DNA from: Microbulbifer donghaiensis
GTDB lineage: Bacteria > Pseudomonadota > Gammaproteobacteria > Pseudomonadales > Cellvibrionaceae
Assembly: GCF_900129095.1 (NCBI RefSeq)
Contig: NZ_FQVA01000001.1
Location: 1,749,615 to 1,813,614 of the forward strand
Length of the DNA: 64,000 nucleotides
Reading direction: 5' to 3'
A model generated the notes under the pieces. That model saw only the letters and a program-made list of their open reading frames with translations. It did not search any database and was not told the origin of the DNA. How positions within the stretch are numbered: the first letter of the stretch is position 1; each line of letters opens with the position of its first letter. Below are positions 18,759-27,665 of this stretch, one piece after another. Made by a program: the position numbers and the translations under genes.

Positions 18759-19334
18759 TTACGACACCTGAAGCCAGCCCTCCTGCCTGCGGCGGGAGAA
18801 CTGGCCACGCAGAAATTCCATCTGGTCACCGCGAATACGCTCACTGTTGATCAGCGCCAGGTATTCGGCGGCATTGGGACAGAATGGCAGCGCCAACAGC
18901 TCCATCTCAATATCCTCCAGCAGGCGGCTGCCCTTGTGCTGATTGCAGCGGCGGCAGGCGGTCACCACATTCTCCCAGGCATCGCGGCCGCCCTTGGACA
19001 CCGGGTGCACATGGTCGCGGGTCAGCTCCGCCGTCCGGAACTCATTGCCACAGTAGAGACAGGTGTGTGCATCGCGAAAAAACAACGCGCGATTGGTCAG
19101 CGGCGGGCGCCTGCGCGGTCGCGCCATGCGCTCACCGCCACAGGCGATGATGGCCGCCAGATCCAGGGTTGAGCGCTCCCCATAGCGGTTGATTCCGCCG
19201 TGTACCCGCCGAACGACGCCACCCAGCGACCAGGTCACCAGTTCGCGCACATACAGGCACGCCGCCTCCTGCCAACTCAGCCATTCAAGCGGTTGTCCCG
19301 CCAGATTCAGACGCAGAATTCTCGGTTGCATCAC
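18759..19334 (-). CDS. HNH endonuclease
   Basis: The C-terminal half carries an HNH/zinc-ribbon nuclease: CLYCG at about 98-102, LTRDHVHPVSKGG with the catalytic His, NVVTACRRCNQHKG with the Asn and second Cys pair. The N-terminal half (LNLAGQPLEWLSWQEAACLYVRELV) is typical of a widespread single-gene HNH family in gammaproteobacteria whose role is not established. No restriction methylase or phage genes are nearby. It is 191 residues, and two adjacent ATGs at the start are both possible. Confidence 0.88.
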   Translation of the reverse strand: MMQPRILRLNLAGQPLEWLSWQEAACLYVRELVTWSLGGVVRRVHGGINRYGERSTLDLAAIIACGGERMARPRRRPPLTNRALFFRDAHTCLYCGNEFRTAELTRDHVHPVSKGGRDAWENVVTACRRCNQHKGSRLLEDIEMELLALPFCPNAAEYLALINSERIRGDQMEFLRGQFSRRRQEGWLQVS

Positions 19335-19507
19335 GTCGCCTCCCCACAGTGGAATGGATCACAGCCGCTGTTTCGAAACTGCTGCCGCGCCCGCGTTCTC
19401 CGGCCAAACCGCTCGCCGGAACCCAAAAGAAAACAAAGCCGGGAGCGTCGGACGCGCTGCCGGACTGTAAGTGTTGACCCACACGGCGGAGCACAGGGAT
19501 ATGCCGC

Positions 19508-19621
19508 ACAAAAAAGCCCCGCCAGTTTCCCGGCGGGGCTTTCGCAAGAATTCAGAGATGAGAGAGGGATCGCCCGCCAGCACATTGGAGGCTGTAGGAA
19601 AGCGGACATTGCTGGCGTTGA
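19508..19621 (-). ncRNA. Candidate small RNA with strong terminator
   Basis: On the minus strand a perfect -35 hexamer TTGACA (complement of 19651-19656) is followed 16-17 bases later by a weak -10. A transcript would start near 19621, just before an 8-bp hairpin (arms 19610-19617 and 19575-19582), then a pyrimidine-rich unpaired stretch (CCCTCTCTCATCTCTG). It ends in an 11-bp GC-rich stem (19513-19523 with 19532-19542) and TTTTTT. No ORF or RBS fits. This is the architecture of a trans-acting sRNA of about 114 nt. Confidence 0.55.
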
Positions 19622-19786
19622 ATTACTGAATGCATCACCCTCCGCCGGCCTGTCAATTTATTGGCCGGACTGCACTGATTAAAGCGGAAATTTGTTTCAA
19701 TTTCCAGACAGCCGGGACCAGTGCACAGGTTTTTGCCACTGTGACAGTATTGCGTCAGGGAGGTTGCTGAATAAAAACAGGCGGGT

Positions 19787-19917
19787 AAAAATTAAAACAC
19801 CGCCCAGGCATCCGGCCCGGGCGGTGCGTCTCACAGGATGGTGCCCATGTCCCTAGGGCGAGCGGCGCATTCCGTTTATCCCTTGCCGCTGAAGTCAGTC
19901 CCTTAGTGCGTCCTTGC
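19787..19917 (-). ncRNA. Candidate RsmY/RsmZ-like CsrA-titrating RNA
   Basis: Minus-strand transcript of about 130 nt. A -10 CATAAT (19924-19929) with poor -35 fits an activator-dependent promoter. Six GGA motifs occur in about 105 nt (complements of TCC at 19911, 19899, 19879, 19871, 19850 and 19811). Two are in the loop of an AGCGGC/GCCGCT hairpin and one (TAGGGACAT) in the loop of a GCCC/GGGC hairpin, the form preferred by CsrA/RsmA. An 8-bp GC stem (19798-19805 with 19819-19826) and TTTTAATTTTT end it. A GacA-type box lies upstream at 19973-19990. Confidence 0.75.
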
Positions 19918-19972
19918 AATTTAATTATGGACACTGGCGAAAAAATTAGTAGAGGCAATCGGCTGAATTTCT

Positions 19973-19990
19973 TGTGCGAGATATCTCACA
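19973..19990. promoter_or_regulatory. GacA/UvrY-type upstream activating box
   Basis: TGTGCGAGATATCTCACA matches the GacA box TGTAAGNNATNNCTTACA at 11 of 14 defined positions and is itself palindromic. Its centre lies about 64 bp upstream of the predicted start of the Rsm-like RNA, a position suited to an activator. Confidence 0.65.
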
Positions 19991-20114
19991 AGGCGGTGAA
20001 ATACCCCTCCGCAGATAGCGGCGAAGACGGGGGGCGGTCCTTGTGGTAAAACAGGCGCCCTAAGAACGAGAAGCGATCACTATAGCCACTTTTATTACGA
20101 GATCAATCGCTGAC

Positions 20115-21614
20115 GTGAAAAGCCTGTTGAAATATACGCTATTTTTATTTCTCGCCCTCGCCCTTGGCCTGGCCACCCTGGTGGTTTTCGCGCCAGGCGT
20201 CAGCGTGCCGTGGAAGCAGCTGACAGGCGGCGCGGATACAGACCCTGAAACCGTCGACCAGCAACTGCGGGTGCCCCAGGGTTTCCGGGTCGAACTCTTT
20301 GCCGACGAGGTACCGAACGCGCGCTGGCTGGCGGTGACGCGCCACGGTGACGTTATCGTCTCGCAACCCAAGCGCGGCCAGGTAACGCTGCTGCAGACAG
20401 ACGAAAACCGCGATGGGCGCACCGACGGTCAGCGCGTCTTGATCGACGGGCTGCGCCGCCCCCATGGACTATTCCTGCACGAGAACTGGCTGTATGTCGC
20501 CGAAAGCGACGGTGTCGGCCGCGTGCCTTTCGATCATTCGGACGGGCGCCTGGCCGGCAGCTATCAAAAGATCGTCGAGGGCCTCGCCGACGAGGGCAAT
20601 CACTGGACCAAGACGATCGGCATGGGGCCCGACGGCTGGGTGTACCTGAGCAGCGGCTCCACCTGCAACGTCTGCGAAGAAGAAGACCCGCAGCGCGCCA
20701 CAATCATGCGCTTCAGGCCCGATGGCAGCGGCCTGGAAGTCTACGCCACCGGGCTGCGCAACAGCGTCGGTTTCGACTGGTCGCCAAAGAATGGCGGCCT
20801 CTACGCCACCGACAACGGCCGCGACTGGCTGGGCGACGACTTCCCGCCCTGCGAGCTGAACCGGGTTGAGAAAGACGTCTTCTACGGCTGGCCCTATGCC
20901 AACGGTAACCGGGTACCCGACCCGGATCTTGGCGTGAATGCCAGCGCCGAAATCAAGCAGAAAATCGCCGCCTCGCGCCCGCCGGTGCACGACTTCCCGG
21001 CGCACAATGCACCACTGGGGATCACCTTCCTGCGCAGCCCCGCGCAGCCGGGTCCGTATCGCGATGCGGCGCTAGTGGCACTGCACGGATCCTGGAACCG
21101 AACGATCAAGGACGGTTACAAGGTCGTATCGCTGCACTGGGACGAACAGGGCAATATTCACCAGCGGGACTTTCTCTGGGGTTTTCTGAGCGCCGACAGG
21201 ACCGAGGTGTACGGCCGCCCTGTTGCCATCGCCGAGGATACCAGCGGCAACATCTATATTTCCGACGACTACGCCGGCGCCATCTACCGGGTAAGTACCG
21301 GGCAGGGGTCGCCTGGCGGCAACATCGCCGACACCAAGCCCCGTATGCAGGCGCCCAACAAACCCGTCGTCATCGACTCCGGCGCAGCCCAGCGCGGCGA
21401 GGAGCTCTACCAGAGACATCAGTGCGCTCAATGCCACACGGCCCAGGTGCCACTGCGCAACCTGATGAAGAAATACAACCTGCAGACATTGGCGCAGTAT
21501 TTCGACACGCCCACACCGCCGATGCCCAACTACGGCTTCAGCGACACCCAGAAACGCGCCCTGGCCCACTACCTGATGTCACTGGAAGCCGAAGGCGATT
21601 CCAGCGTAAATTAG
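20115..21614 (+). CDS. Sorbosone/glucose-dehydrogenase-like beta-propeller fused to cytochrome c
   Basis: An N-terminal membrane anchor or signal (5-27) leads a six-bladed PQQ-type propeller (about 50-400). It shows VPQGFRVELFADEVPNARWLAV, SSGSTCNVC, FDWSPKNGGLYATDNGRDWLGDD and ALVALHGSWNRT, all typical of the family. A C-terminal cytochrome c domain has the haem motif CAQCH (about 437) and a likely axial Met in PPMPNYGFSD. It should oxidise a sugar or aldose in the periplasm and pass electrons directly to its own haem; the substrate is unknown. The start is a GTG. It stands alone in front of xseB. Confidence 0.88.
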   Translation: MKSLLKYTLFLFLALALGLATLVVFAPGVSVPWKQLTGGADTDPETVDQQLRVPQGFRVELFADEVPNARWLAVTRHGDVIVSQPKRGQVTLLQTDENRDGRTDGQRVLIDGLRRPHGLFLHENWLYVAESDGVGRVPFDHSDGRLAGSYQKIVEGLADEGNHWTKTIGMGPDGWVYLSSGSTCNVCEEEDPQRATIMRFRPDGSGLEVYATGLRNSVGFDWSPKNGGLYATDNGRDWLGDDFPPCELNRVEKDVFYGWPYANGNRVPDPDLGVNASAEIKQKIAASRPPVHDFPAHNAPLGITFLRSPAQPGPYRDAALVALHGSWNRTIKDGYKVVSLHWDEQGNIHQRDFLWGFLSADRTEVYGRPVAIAEDTSGNIYISDDYAGAIYRVSTGQGSPGGNIADTKPRMQAPNKPVVIDSGAAQRGEELYQRHQCAQCHTAQVPLRNLMKKYNLQTLAQYFDTPTPPMPNYGFSDTQKRALAHYLMSLEAEGDSSVN

Positions 21615-21697
21615 CGGCGGGTGTTCGGCACTTGTGTTCCAATTGACCCTTACCGCGCCAGCGGCTAAGGTTGCGCGGCAACAAGCGAGGCGAAGCA

Positions 21698-21967
21698 ATG
21701 GCGGCAAAAAAGAAATCGGCAACGTTTGAAGAGGCTCTGGAAGAACTGGAGCAGCTGGTCGAGCGCCTGGAGGCTGGCGACCTGCCATTGGAGGACGCGC
21801 TGGCCGACTTCGAGCGCGGCGTAAAACTCACCCGCGAATGCCAGCAGAAACTCGCCAGTGCCGAGCAGAAAGTCAAGGTGCTGATGGAAGAGAGCGGCAG
21901 CATTCGCGAGCTGCCGTTCGATGCCAACGATGGCGATTCCGACAACTACGGTGCGGAAGACGCCTGA
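21698..21967 (+). CDS. xseB: Exodeoxyribonuclease VII small subunit
   Basis: XseB partners the large subunit XseA to degrade single-stranded DNA. The 89-residue protein shows the family core FEEALEELEQLVERLEAGDLPLEDALADFERGVKL. The ATG at 21698 follows a GCGAGGCGAAG RBS, preferable to a TTG 27 bp upstream. It is followed directly by ispA and dxs, the standard xseB-ispA-dxs order. Confidence 0.96.
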   Translation: MAAKKKSATFEEALEELEQLVERLEAGDLPLEDALADFERGVKLTRECQQKLASAEQKVKVLMEESGSIRELPFDANDGDSDNYGAEDA

Positions 21968-22879
21968 GTGAGCGCCCCAGAGCCCATGTCCGCGCAACTG
22001 CAGATGTTCCTGCAACAGGTCACCGCACGCACTGAAACCCAGATCGCCCAGTCCCTCGAGCAGCACACCGCTGGCGCGGAAACCCTGTTCGCGGCAATGC
22101 GCTATGCGGCGCTCGGTCCGGGCAAACGCCTGCGCCCGGCGCTGGTATACGCCTGCGCGCAGACCCTGCGCGGCGCGGACTTCGAGCCGGCGAGCTGCGA
22201 CGCCGCGGCGGCGGCCCTCGAATGTATCCACGCCTATTCCCTGGTCCACGACGACCTGCCGGCCATGGACGACGACGACCTGCGCCGCGGCCGCCCCACC
22301 TGCCATATCGAATTCGACGAGGCCAGCGCGATACTCGCCGGCGATGCCCTGCAAACCCAGGCATTTGAACTGCTGCTGGCCAGCAGCTGCGCAGCGGAGC
22401 TGAAACTGCGCCTGTTGGCGGAGCTCGCCGAAGCCTCCGGCGCCCGCGGCATGGTGGCCGGTCAGGCGATAGACCTGGATTCCGTCGACAAGACCCTGGA
22501 TCTGGCGCAGCTGGAAAATATGCACCGGCTCAAGACCGGCGCCCTGATTCGCGCGAGTGCGCGCATCGGTGCCCTGCTCGGCGGCGCCGATGAAGGGCAA
22601 CTGGCGGCCATCAGCCGCTACGCCGAGGCTATCGGCCTGGCCTTCCAGGTGCAGGATGACATTCTCGACGTGACCGCCGAAACGGCCACCCTGGGCAAAA
22701 CCCAGGGCGCCGACGCCGCGCGCAACAAACCGACCTATGTTTCCCTGCTGGGGCTCGACGGTGCGCGGGAAAAGCTGCTGGACCTGCACCGGCAGGCGCT
22801 CGACGCACTGGCGCAGCTGCCGGGCGACAGTAGCCTGCTCCGGCAGTTAGCCGACTATATAGTCGAACGCAGTCACTGA
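21968..22879 (+). CDS. ispA: Farnesyl diphosphate synthase
   Basis: IspA condenses isopentenyl with dimethylallyl and geranyl diphosphate to make FPP for quinones, undecaprenol and haem side chains. Both Asp-rich motifs are present: [10 protein letters not shown] (first, DDxxD-type with the MD pair) and [20 protein letters not shown] (second). GKRLRP near residue 53 binds IPP. Length 303 is normal. The GTG start directly follows the xseB TGA, suggesting coupling. Confidence 0.96.
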   Translation: MSAPEPMSAQLQMFLQQVTARTETQIAQSLEQHTAGAETLFAAMRYAALGPGKRLRPALVYACAQTLRGADFEPASCDAAAAALECIHAYSLVHDDLPAMDDDDLRRGRPTCHIEFDEASAILAGDALQTQAFELLLASSCAAELKLRLLAELAEASGARGMVAGQAIDLDSVDKTLDLAQLENMHRLKTGALIRASARIGALLGGADEGQLAAISRYAEAIGLAFQVQDDILDVTAETATLGKTQGADAARNKPTYVSLLGLDGAREKLLDLHRQALDALAQLPGDSSLLRQLADYIVERSH

Positions 22880-23012
22880 GAGCGACTTTGCAGCCCGCCG
22901 AGGTTGGCGCTCGCGCCCCTGTGGGCCGGCGCAACCGGCAAGCGGGATGCAATATCCCCGTCACAGGCATACAATCCCCTCTCTTACACGTCAGTTGCAA
23001 TTGATACCTTTG

Positions 23013-24926
23013 ATGTTCGACGAAATTCCACGCACACGCCCGCAGACACCGCTGCTCGACGCCATCGATGACCCGGCTCAGCTCCGCGCCCTCGACGAGC
23101 GCCAGCTGCCGGAACTCGCGAGCCAGCTGCGCGAATACCTGCTGTACTGCGTCGGCCAGACCGGCGGGCACTTCGGCGCCGGCCTGGGTGTGGTGGAACT
23201 GACTATCGCCCTGCACTACATCTACAACACCCCGGAGGACCGGCTGGTGTGGGATGTGGGCCACCAGACCTATCCGCACAAGATTCTTACGGGCCGCCGT
23301 GAGCAAATGCTCACCATACGCCAGCAGGGCGGCCTGTCCGGCTTCCCGAAGCGCAGCGAGAGCCCCTACGACACCTTCGGCGTCGGCCATTCCAGTACCT
23401 CCATCAGCGCGGCACTGGGTATGGCGCTGGGCTCGCCGGACGAGCGCAAGGCGGTGGCGGTGATCGGCGACGGCGCCATGACCGCGGGCATGGCGTTCGA
23501 GGCGCTGAATCACGCCGCGCACACCGGCCGCGACATGCTGGTGGTACTGAACGACAACCGCATGTCGATCTCCAAGAACGTCGGCGGCCTGGCCACCTAT
23601 TTCGCCAAGATCCTCGCCAGCAAGACCTACCTGTCGATGCGCGAGAGCAGCCGCAAGATCCTGTCCAAGATCCCCAAGGCCTGGCAACTGGCGCGGCGCA
23701 CGGAAGAACACGTAAAGGGCATGATCACGCCCGGCACCCTGTTCGAGGAGCTGGGCTTCAACTATGTGGGCCCGGTGGACGGCCACAATATGCACGACCT
23801 GGTGCACACCCTGCGCAACCTGCGCGCCCAGCGCGGTCCGCAGCTGCTGCATATCGTCACCACCAAGGGCAAGGGCTTCGGCCCTGCCGAAGCGGATCCT
23901 GTCGGCTACCACGCGCTCAACAAGCTGGAGCCGGAGCCCAAGGTGCAGGTGGCTGTCCCTAGCGAGAAGAAGAAGCCCAAGTACCAGGACATCTTCGGCC
24001 GCTGGCTGTGTGATATGGCCGAGCGCGACGAGCGCCTGATCGGCATCACGCCCGCCATGTGCGAGGGATCCGGCATGGTGGAGTTTGCCGAGCGCTTCCC
24101 GGAGCGTTTCCAGGATGTCGCCATCGCCGAACAGCACGCGGTGACGCTGGCGGCCGGCCTCGCCTGCGAGGGCGCCAAACCCGTCGTGGCCATTTACTCC
24201 ACCTTCCTGCAGCGCGGCTACGACCAGCTGGTCCACGACGTCGCCATCCAGGACCTGGATGTGACCTTCGCAATCGATCGCGCCGGCCTGGTCGGCGAAG
24301 ACGGCCCCACCCACGCCGGCAGCTTCGACCTGACCTATATGCGCTGTCTGCCGAACATGGCGATAGCCGCGCCCAGCGATGAGAACGAGTGCCGCCAGCT
24401 GCTCTACACCGCCTACCAGCACAAGGGCCCCGCGGCAGTGCGCTATCCGCGCGGCACCGGTCCCGGGGTCGAGATCCGCGAAGAGATGACGGAGCTGCCG
24501 CTGGGCGTGGGCCGCCTGATGCGCGAAGGTAGCCAGGTGGCCATCCTGAACTTCGGCACGCTGCTGACGCCGACGCTGGCGGCGGCGGAAAAGCTCGGCG
24601 CCACCGTCGCCGATATGCGCTGGGTGAAACCCCTGGACGAACAACTGATCGACGAGCTGGCCGCCAATCACCAGCTGCTGGTCACCATCGAGGAAAACAC
24701 CGTCGCCGGTGGCGCCGGCAGCGCAGTGATGGAGTATCTGAACAGTAACGGTACCCTGATACCGCTGCTGCAACTGGGCCTGCCCGACAAGATCATCGAG
24801 CACGGTAAACACAAGGACCTGCTCGCCGCTATCGGCCTCGATGCCGCCGCTATAGAAGAACAGATCCGCCGCCGCCTGCAGCTGTTACACGGCAAGGGCT
24901 TCAAGGGGCAGGCGGCCGTCATCTAG
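23013..24926 (+). CDS. dxs: 1-deoxy-D-xylulose-5-phosphate synthase
   Basis: A thiamine-diphosphate enzyme joining pyruvate and glyceraldehyde 3-phosphate, the first step of the MEP pathway. Key sites are [33 protein letters not shown] (ThDP/Mg binding, GDG..N), [15 protein letters not shown] and [18 protein letters not shown], with the transketolase C-terminal domain ending [10 protein letters not shown] chose the ATG at 23013 (637 residues), as [10 protein letters not shown] matches the usual N terminus; a longer frame begins at 22947 without family support. It lies downstream of ispA, and a terminator follows. Confidence 0.96.
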   Translation: MFDEIPRTRPQTPLLDAIDDPAQLRALDERQLPELASQLREYLLYCVGQTGGHFGAGLGVVELTIALHYIYNTPEDRLVWDVGHQTYPHKILTGRREQMLTIRQQGGLSGFPKRSESPYDTFGVGHSSTSISAALGMALGSPDERKAVAVIGDGAMTAGMAFEALNHAAHTGRDMLVVLNDNRMSISKNVGGLATYFAKILASKTYLSMRESSRKILSKIPKAWQLARRTEEHVKGMITPGTLFEELGFNYVGPVDGHNMHDLVHTLRNLRAQRGPQLLHIVTTKGKGFGPAEADPVGYHALNKLEPEPKVQVAVPSEKKKPKYQDIFGRWLCDMAERDERLIGITPAMCEGSGMVEFAERFPERFQDVAIAEQHAVTLAAGLACEGAKPVVAIYSTFLQRGYDQLVHDVAIQDLDVTFAIDRAGLVGEDGPTHAGSFDLTYMRCLPNMAIAAPSDENECRQLLYTAYQHKGPAAVRYPRGTGPGVEIREEMTELPLGVGRLMREGSQVAILNFGTLLTPTLAAAEKLGATVADMRWVKPLDEQLIDELAANHQLLVTIEENTVAGGAGSAVMEYLNSNGTLIPLLQLGLPDKIIEHGKHKDLLAAIGLDAAAIEEQIRRRLQLLHGKGFKGQAAVI

Positions 24927-24931
24927 GAAAT

Positions 24932-24957
24932 AAAGGGGCCCACAGGGGCCCTTTTTT
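24932..24957 (+). terminator. Terminator after dxs
   Basis: AAAGGGGCCC and GGGGCCCTTT pair (one mismatch) around ACA and run into TTTTTT, 6 bp after the dxs stop. Confidence 0.85.
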
Positions 24958-24990
24958 GTTGAATTACTCTGCTTTCGAAGAGGGGGGACC

Positions 24991-26847
24991 ATGTCCTTAA
25001 TCAGAAAATCCCTTGTCGCCGCCATCGGCCTGGTGGCGACCACCAGTGTCGCGGCGATGGACAATGAAGCGTTTGAAAAAGCCTTCGATACGCTGCGGAA
25101 TAAAGGCGCGAGCGAACAGCTGAAGGCGCTGCAGGATCTCCGCTACCGCTGGACCATGGAAAGTTATCCGGGCTGGGCCACCTATGAGGGCTACCCCGGT
25201 GTCAACGATCGCTGGACCGACGCCTCCGAGGACGGCATCGAACGCCGCCAGCAGCAGACGCGCCGCATGCTGGCCGCCAGCCGCCATATCGACAAGACCG
25301 CGCTGCCGGAAAACCAGCAACTCGATTACCAGTTGCTGTACCAGGATCTGCTGGCCGAGGTGAAGGGCTTCCAGTTTCCCGAGCACCTGTTGCCGGTCAG
25401 CCATATGGATGGCATTCAGCGCAATATCCCCAGCGTGCTCAACAGCATGCCGCGGCGTACCCTTGCCGATTACGAGAACATCCTCGCCCGCCTGGAGAAA
25501 CTGCCGGCACTGGTCTCCCAGACCCGGGCCCTGATGCAAAAAGGCCTGAAAAAGAACATTACCCCGCCGCAGATCACCCTGCGCGACCTGCCGGGACAGA
25601 TCCGCGCGCTGATTCCCGCCGACCCGAAGCAGAGCCCGCTGCTGAAAGCCTTCGCGGAAATGCCGGCTACTATCTCCAACAACCAGCAGCGCCGCCTGCA
25701 GCAGCGCGCCTTTGCCCTGTATCACAAGGAACTGGTACCGGCCTGGCAGGGCATGGCGGAATTCGTCGAGCGCGACTATATCCCCGGCGCCAAGGTGGAC
25801 ACCGCCTTCACCAGCATGCCGGACGGCCTGCGCTGGTATGCGCACGAGGTACGCGACAACACCACCACCACCCTGAGCCCGGAAGAGATTCACCGCATCG
25901 GCCTGGCCGAGGTGAAACGTATCCGTACGGAAATGGACCAGATCATCCGCAAGACCGGCTTCCAGGGCGACTTCAAGGCGTTTACCGACTTCCTGCGCAG
26001 CGACCCGCAGTTCTACCACACCGACAAAGAAGCGCTGATGAGCGGCTACCGGGATATCGCCAAGCGCATCGACGGCGAGCTGCCGGCACTGTTCGGCACC
26101 CTGCCGCGCCTGCCCTACGGTGTGAAACCTATCCCAGGCTATTCGGAGAAGTCCCAGACCACTGCCTATTACCAGCCGGGATCCAATGAAGCGGGCCGCG
26201 CCGGGGTTTTCTTCGCCAACACCTACAACCTGCCGAGCCGCCCGAAATGGGAAATGGAAGCGCTGACGGTGCATGAGGCCATGCCCGGCCACCACCTGCA
26301 GATCGCCCTGGCGCAGGAACAGAAAGACATTCACCCGCTGCGCCGCATCGGCGGCTACACCGCCTTCGTTGAGGGCTGGGGCCTCTATTCCGAGAGCCTC
26401 GGTTACGACCTGGGGCTGTACAAGGACCCTTACAGCGAGTTCGGCGCGCTGACCTACGACATGTGGCGCGCGGTGCGCCTGGTGGTGGATACCGGCATGC
26501 ACCAGCTGGGCTGGAGCCGCGAGCAGGCCATCGAGTTCTTTATGAACAACAGCGCCAAGCCGCTGCACGACGTGACCGTGGAAATCGACCGCTACCTGGT
26601 GTGGCCGGGCCAGGCACTGGCCTACAAGCTGGGGCAGCTGAAGATCAAGGAACTGCGTGCCCGGGCCGAGGAGCAGCTGGGAAGCAACTTCGATATCCGC
26701 GCCTTCCACGACCAACTGCTGGGCGCCGGCGCCCTGCCGCTGAATGTGCTGGAAAGCCGCATGGACGACTGGATTCAGTCCCAGAGCACCAGCGCCGCCG
26801 GCACCACAGCTAAACCGGCGCAGGCGGGACATATCTCCGCAAGCTGA
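24991..26847 (+). CDS. DUF885-family secreted metallopeptidase-like protein
   Basis: A signal peptide (1-22, cut after SVAA) precedes a largely helical domain of the DUF885 family. The family hallmark HEAMPGHHLQ at about 425 resembles a zinc-binding HExxH-type motif, and FVEGWGLYSESLG downstream supplies the likely third ligand Glu. TTYYQPGS-type sequence is seen as TAYYQPGSNEAGR. Members are thought to be peptidases of the oligopeptidase-like fold, but substrates are mostly unknown. Length 618 is normal. The gene ends 8 bp before a repeat copy whose first hairpin can serve as its terminator. Confidence 0.87.
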   Translation: MSLIRKSLVAAIGLVATTSVAAMDNEAFEKAFDTLRNKGASEQLKALQDLRYRWTMESYPGWATYEGYPGVNDRWTDASEDGIERRQQQTRRMLAASRHIDKTALPENQQLDYQLLYQDLLAEVKGFQFPEHLLPVSHMDGIQRNIPSVLNSMPRRTLADYENILARLEKLPALVSQTRALMQKGLKKNITPPQITLRDLPGQIRALIPADPKQSPLLKAFAEMPATISNNQQRRLQQRAFALYHKELVPAWQGMAEFVERDYIPGAKVDTAFTSMPDGLRWYAHEVRDNTTTTLSPEEIHRIGLAEVKRIRTEMDQIIRKTGFQGDFKAFTDFLRSDPQFYHTDKEALMSGYRDIAKRIDGELPALFGTLPRLPYGVKPIPGYSEKSQTTAYYQPGSNEAGRAGVFFANTYNLPSRPKWEMEALTVHEAMPGHHLQIALAQEQKDIHPLRRIGGYTAFVEGWGLYSESLGYDLGLYKDPYSEFGALTYDMWRAVRLVVDTGMHQLGWSREQAIEFFMNNSAKPLHDVTVEIDRYLVWPGQALAYKLGQLKIKELRARAEEQLGSNFDIRAFHDQLLGAGALPLNVLESRMDDWIQSQSTSAAGTTAKPAQAGHISAS

Positions 26848-26855
26848 TCTGTAGA

Positions 26856-27148
26856 GGCGAACCTTGTGTTCGCCCTTTTTCGTTTTGCGCGCAGTCGGCA
26901 ACTGGGTGGCGGCCCTGCTGCCGTAGGCCTTATGCGGGACACGCCGTGAACCCATCCCTGGGGGCTTGTCTGCGAGGTCCCTCTCGCAGACAGTCCCGCA
27001 TAAGGCCTACGGCATCAGAGCCTTCGCATCACGTTTATCGCACTTGATGAGCTTGTTCACCCGATCTGCCGTTACGAAGTTCTCTACTTCAAATCGAAGG
27101 CAAAGTGCTGGGTGTACCAGAAACAAAAAGGGCGAACACAAGGTTCGC
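26856..27148. repeat. Terminator-tipped palindromic repeat, copy A
   Basis: A 293-bp unit. Each end is a GGCGAAC/GTTCGCC hairpin followed by TTTTT reading inward, that is, an intrinsic terminator for each of the two converging genes (the DUF885 gene and the redoxin gene). Inside, 21-bp perfect arms (GCCGTAGGCCTTATGCGGGAC and complement) enclose a 10-bp hairpin. The first 264 bp match copy B (32818-33081) with about 10 differences by my count and no gaps. No transposase is encoded. Confidence 0.85.
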
Positions 27149-27150
27149 TC

Positions 27151-27621
27151 CTACTCGGCCAGCAACTGCCCGATCATTCCCCCCAGCTGCATATCGCTCA
27201 GTCGACCGAAATGCGAAAACCGCAGCAGCCCCTGCTTATCGATTAGCACCACCGAAGGTGTGCCCCGCAGGGCAAGCTTCTGCATGGTGACCGGCACCGC
27301 GCTGTTTTCCGCCGCCTGGTCGACGGCGATAGGAAATGCCAGGCGGAATTCGTGCACGAAGACTCTCAGCGCCTCGACACCCATCACCCGATGATGCTCA
27401 AAGACCGAGTGCAGGCCGATTACCTGCAGCGGTTCGTCAACGAAACACTCCGCCACGGCGGAGGCCTGGGGCGTACCCTGCATGACGCAAGCCGGACACA
27501 GCATCTGAAAGGCGTGCACCATGACCACCTTGCCGCGCAGTGCGCGCAGCGACAGCGGCTCCTCGGTATTCAGCCAGGCTGACGCGCTGATTTCCGGCGC
27601 TTCTCGATAAGATTCGACCAT
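27151..27621 (-). CDS. Thioredoxin-fold redoxin (TlpA/AhpC-type)
   Basis: A thioredoxin-like protein of 156 residues with the redox motif CPAC in FQMLCPACVMQG and a cis-Pro context RGTPSVVLIDKQG. It resembles cytoplasmic peroxiredoxin/TlpA-like proteins and has no signal peptide or TM segment. It may reduce a disulfide or a peroxide; the partner is not evident. It is followed on the minus strand, 3 bp later, by the terminal hairpin of repeat copy A. The rsgA-like gene ends 44 bp upstream. Confidence 0.85.
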   Translation of the reverse strand: MVESYREAPEISASAWLNTEEPLSLRALRGKVVMVHAFQMLCPACVMQGTPQASAVAECFVDEPLQVIGLHSVFEHHRVMGVEALRVFVHEFRLAFPIAVDQAAENSAVPVTMQKLALRGTPSVVLIDKQGLLRFSHFGRLSDMQLGGMIGQLLAE

Positions 27622-27665
27622 CCGCTTCCTCCACTCTCAAAATTGTAGAAGCGGACGGCCTATTC

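Noticed and set aside
19787..19826. Terminator belonging to the HNH gene or the sorbosone-dehydrogenase gene
   Set aside because: The T-run is on the minus strand, upstream of the HNH gene, and the dehydrogenase is on the plus strand, so it fits only a separate leftward transcript.
22629..24812. Very long open frame antisense to dxs and ispA
   Set aside because: Only a shadow of high-GC third positions: no family resemblance, and the opposite strand carries unambiguous Dxs and IspA motifs. The same applies to long antisense frames over the DUF885 gene, pulA, ribDE, ectB and the TonB receptor.
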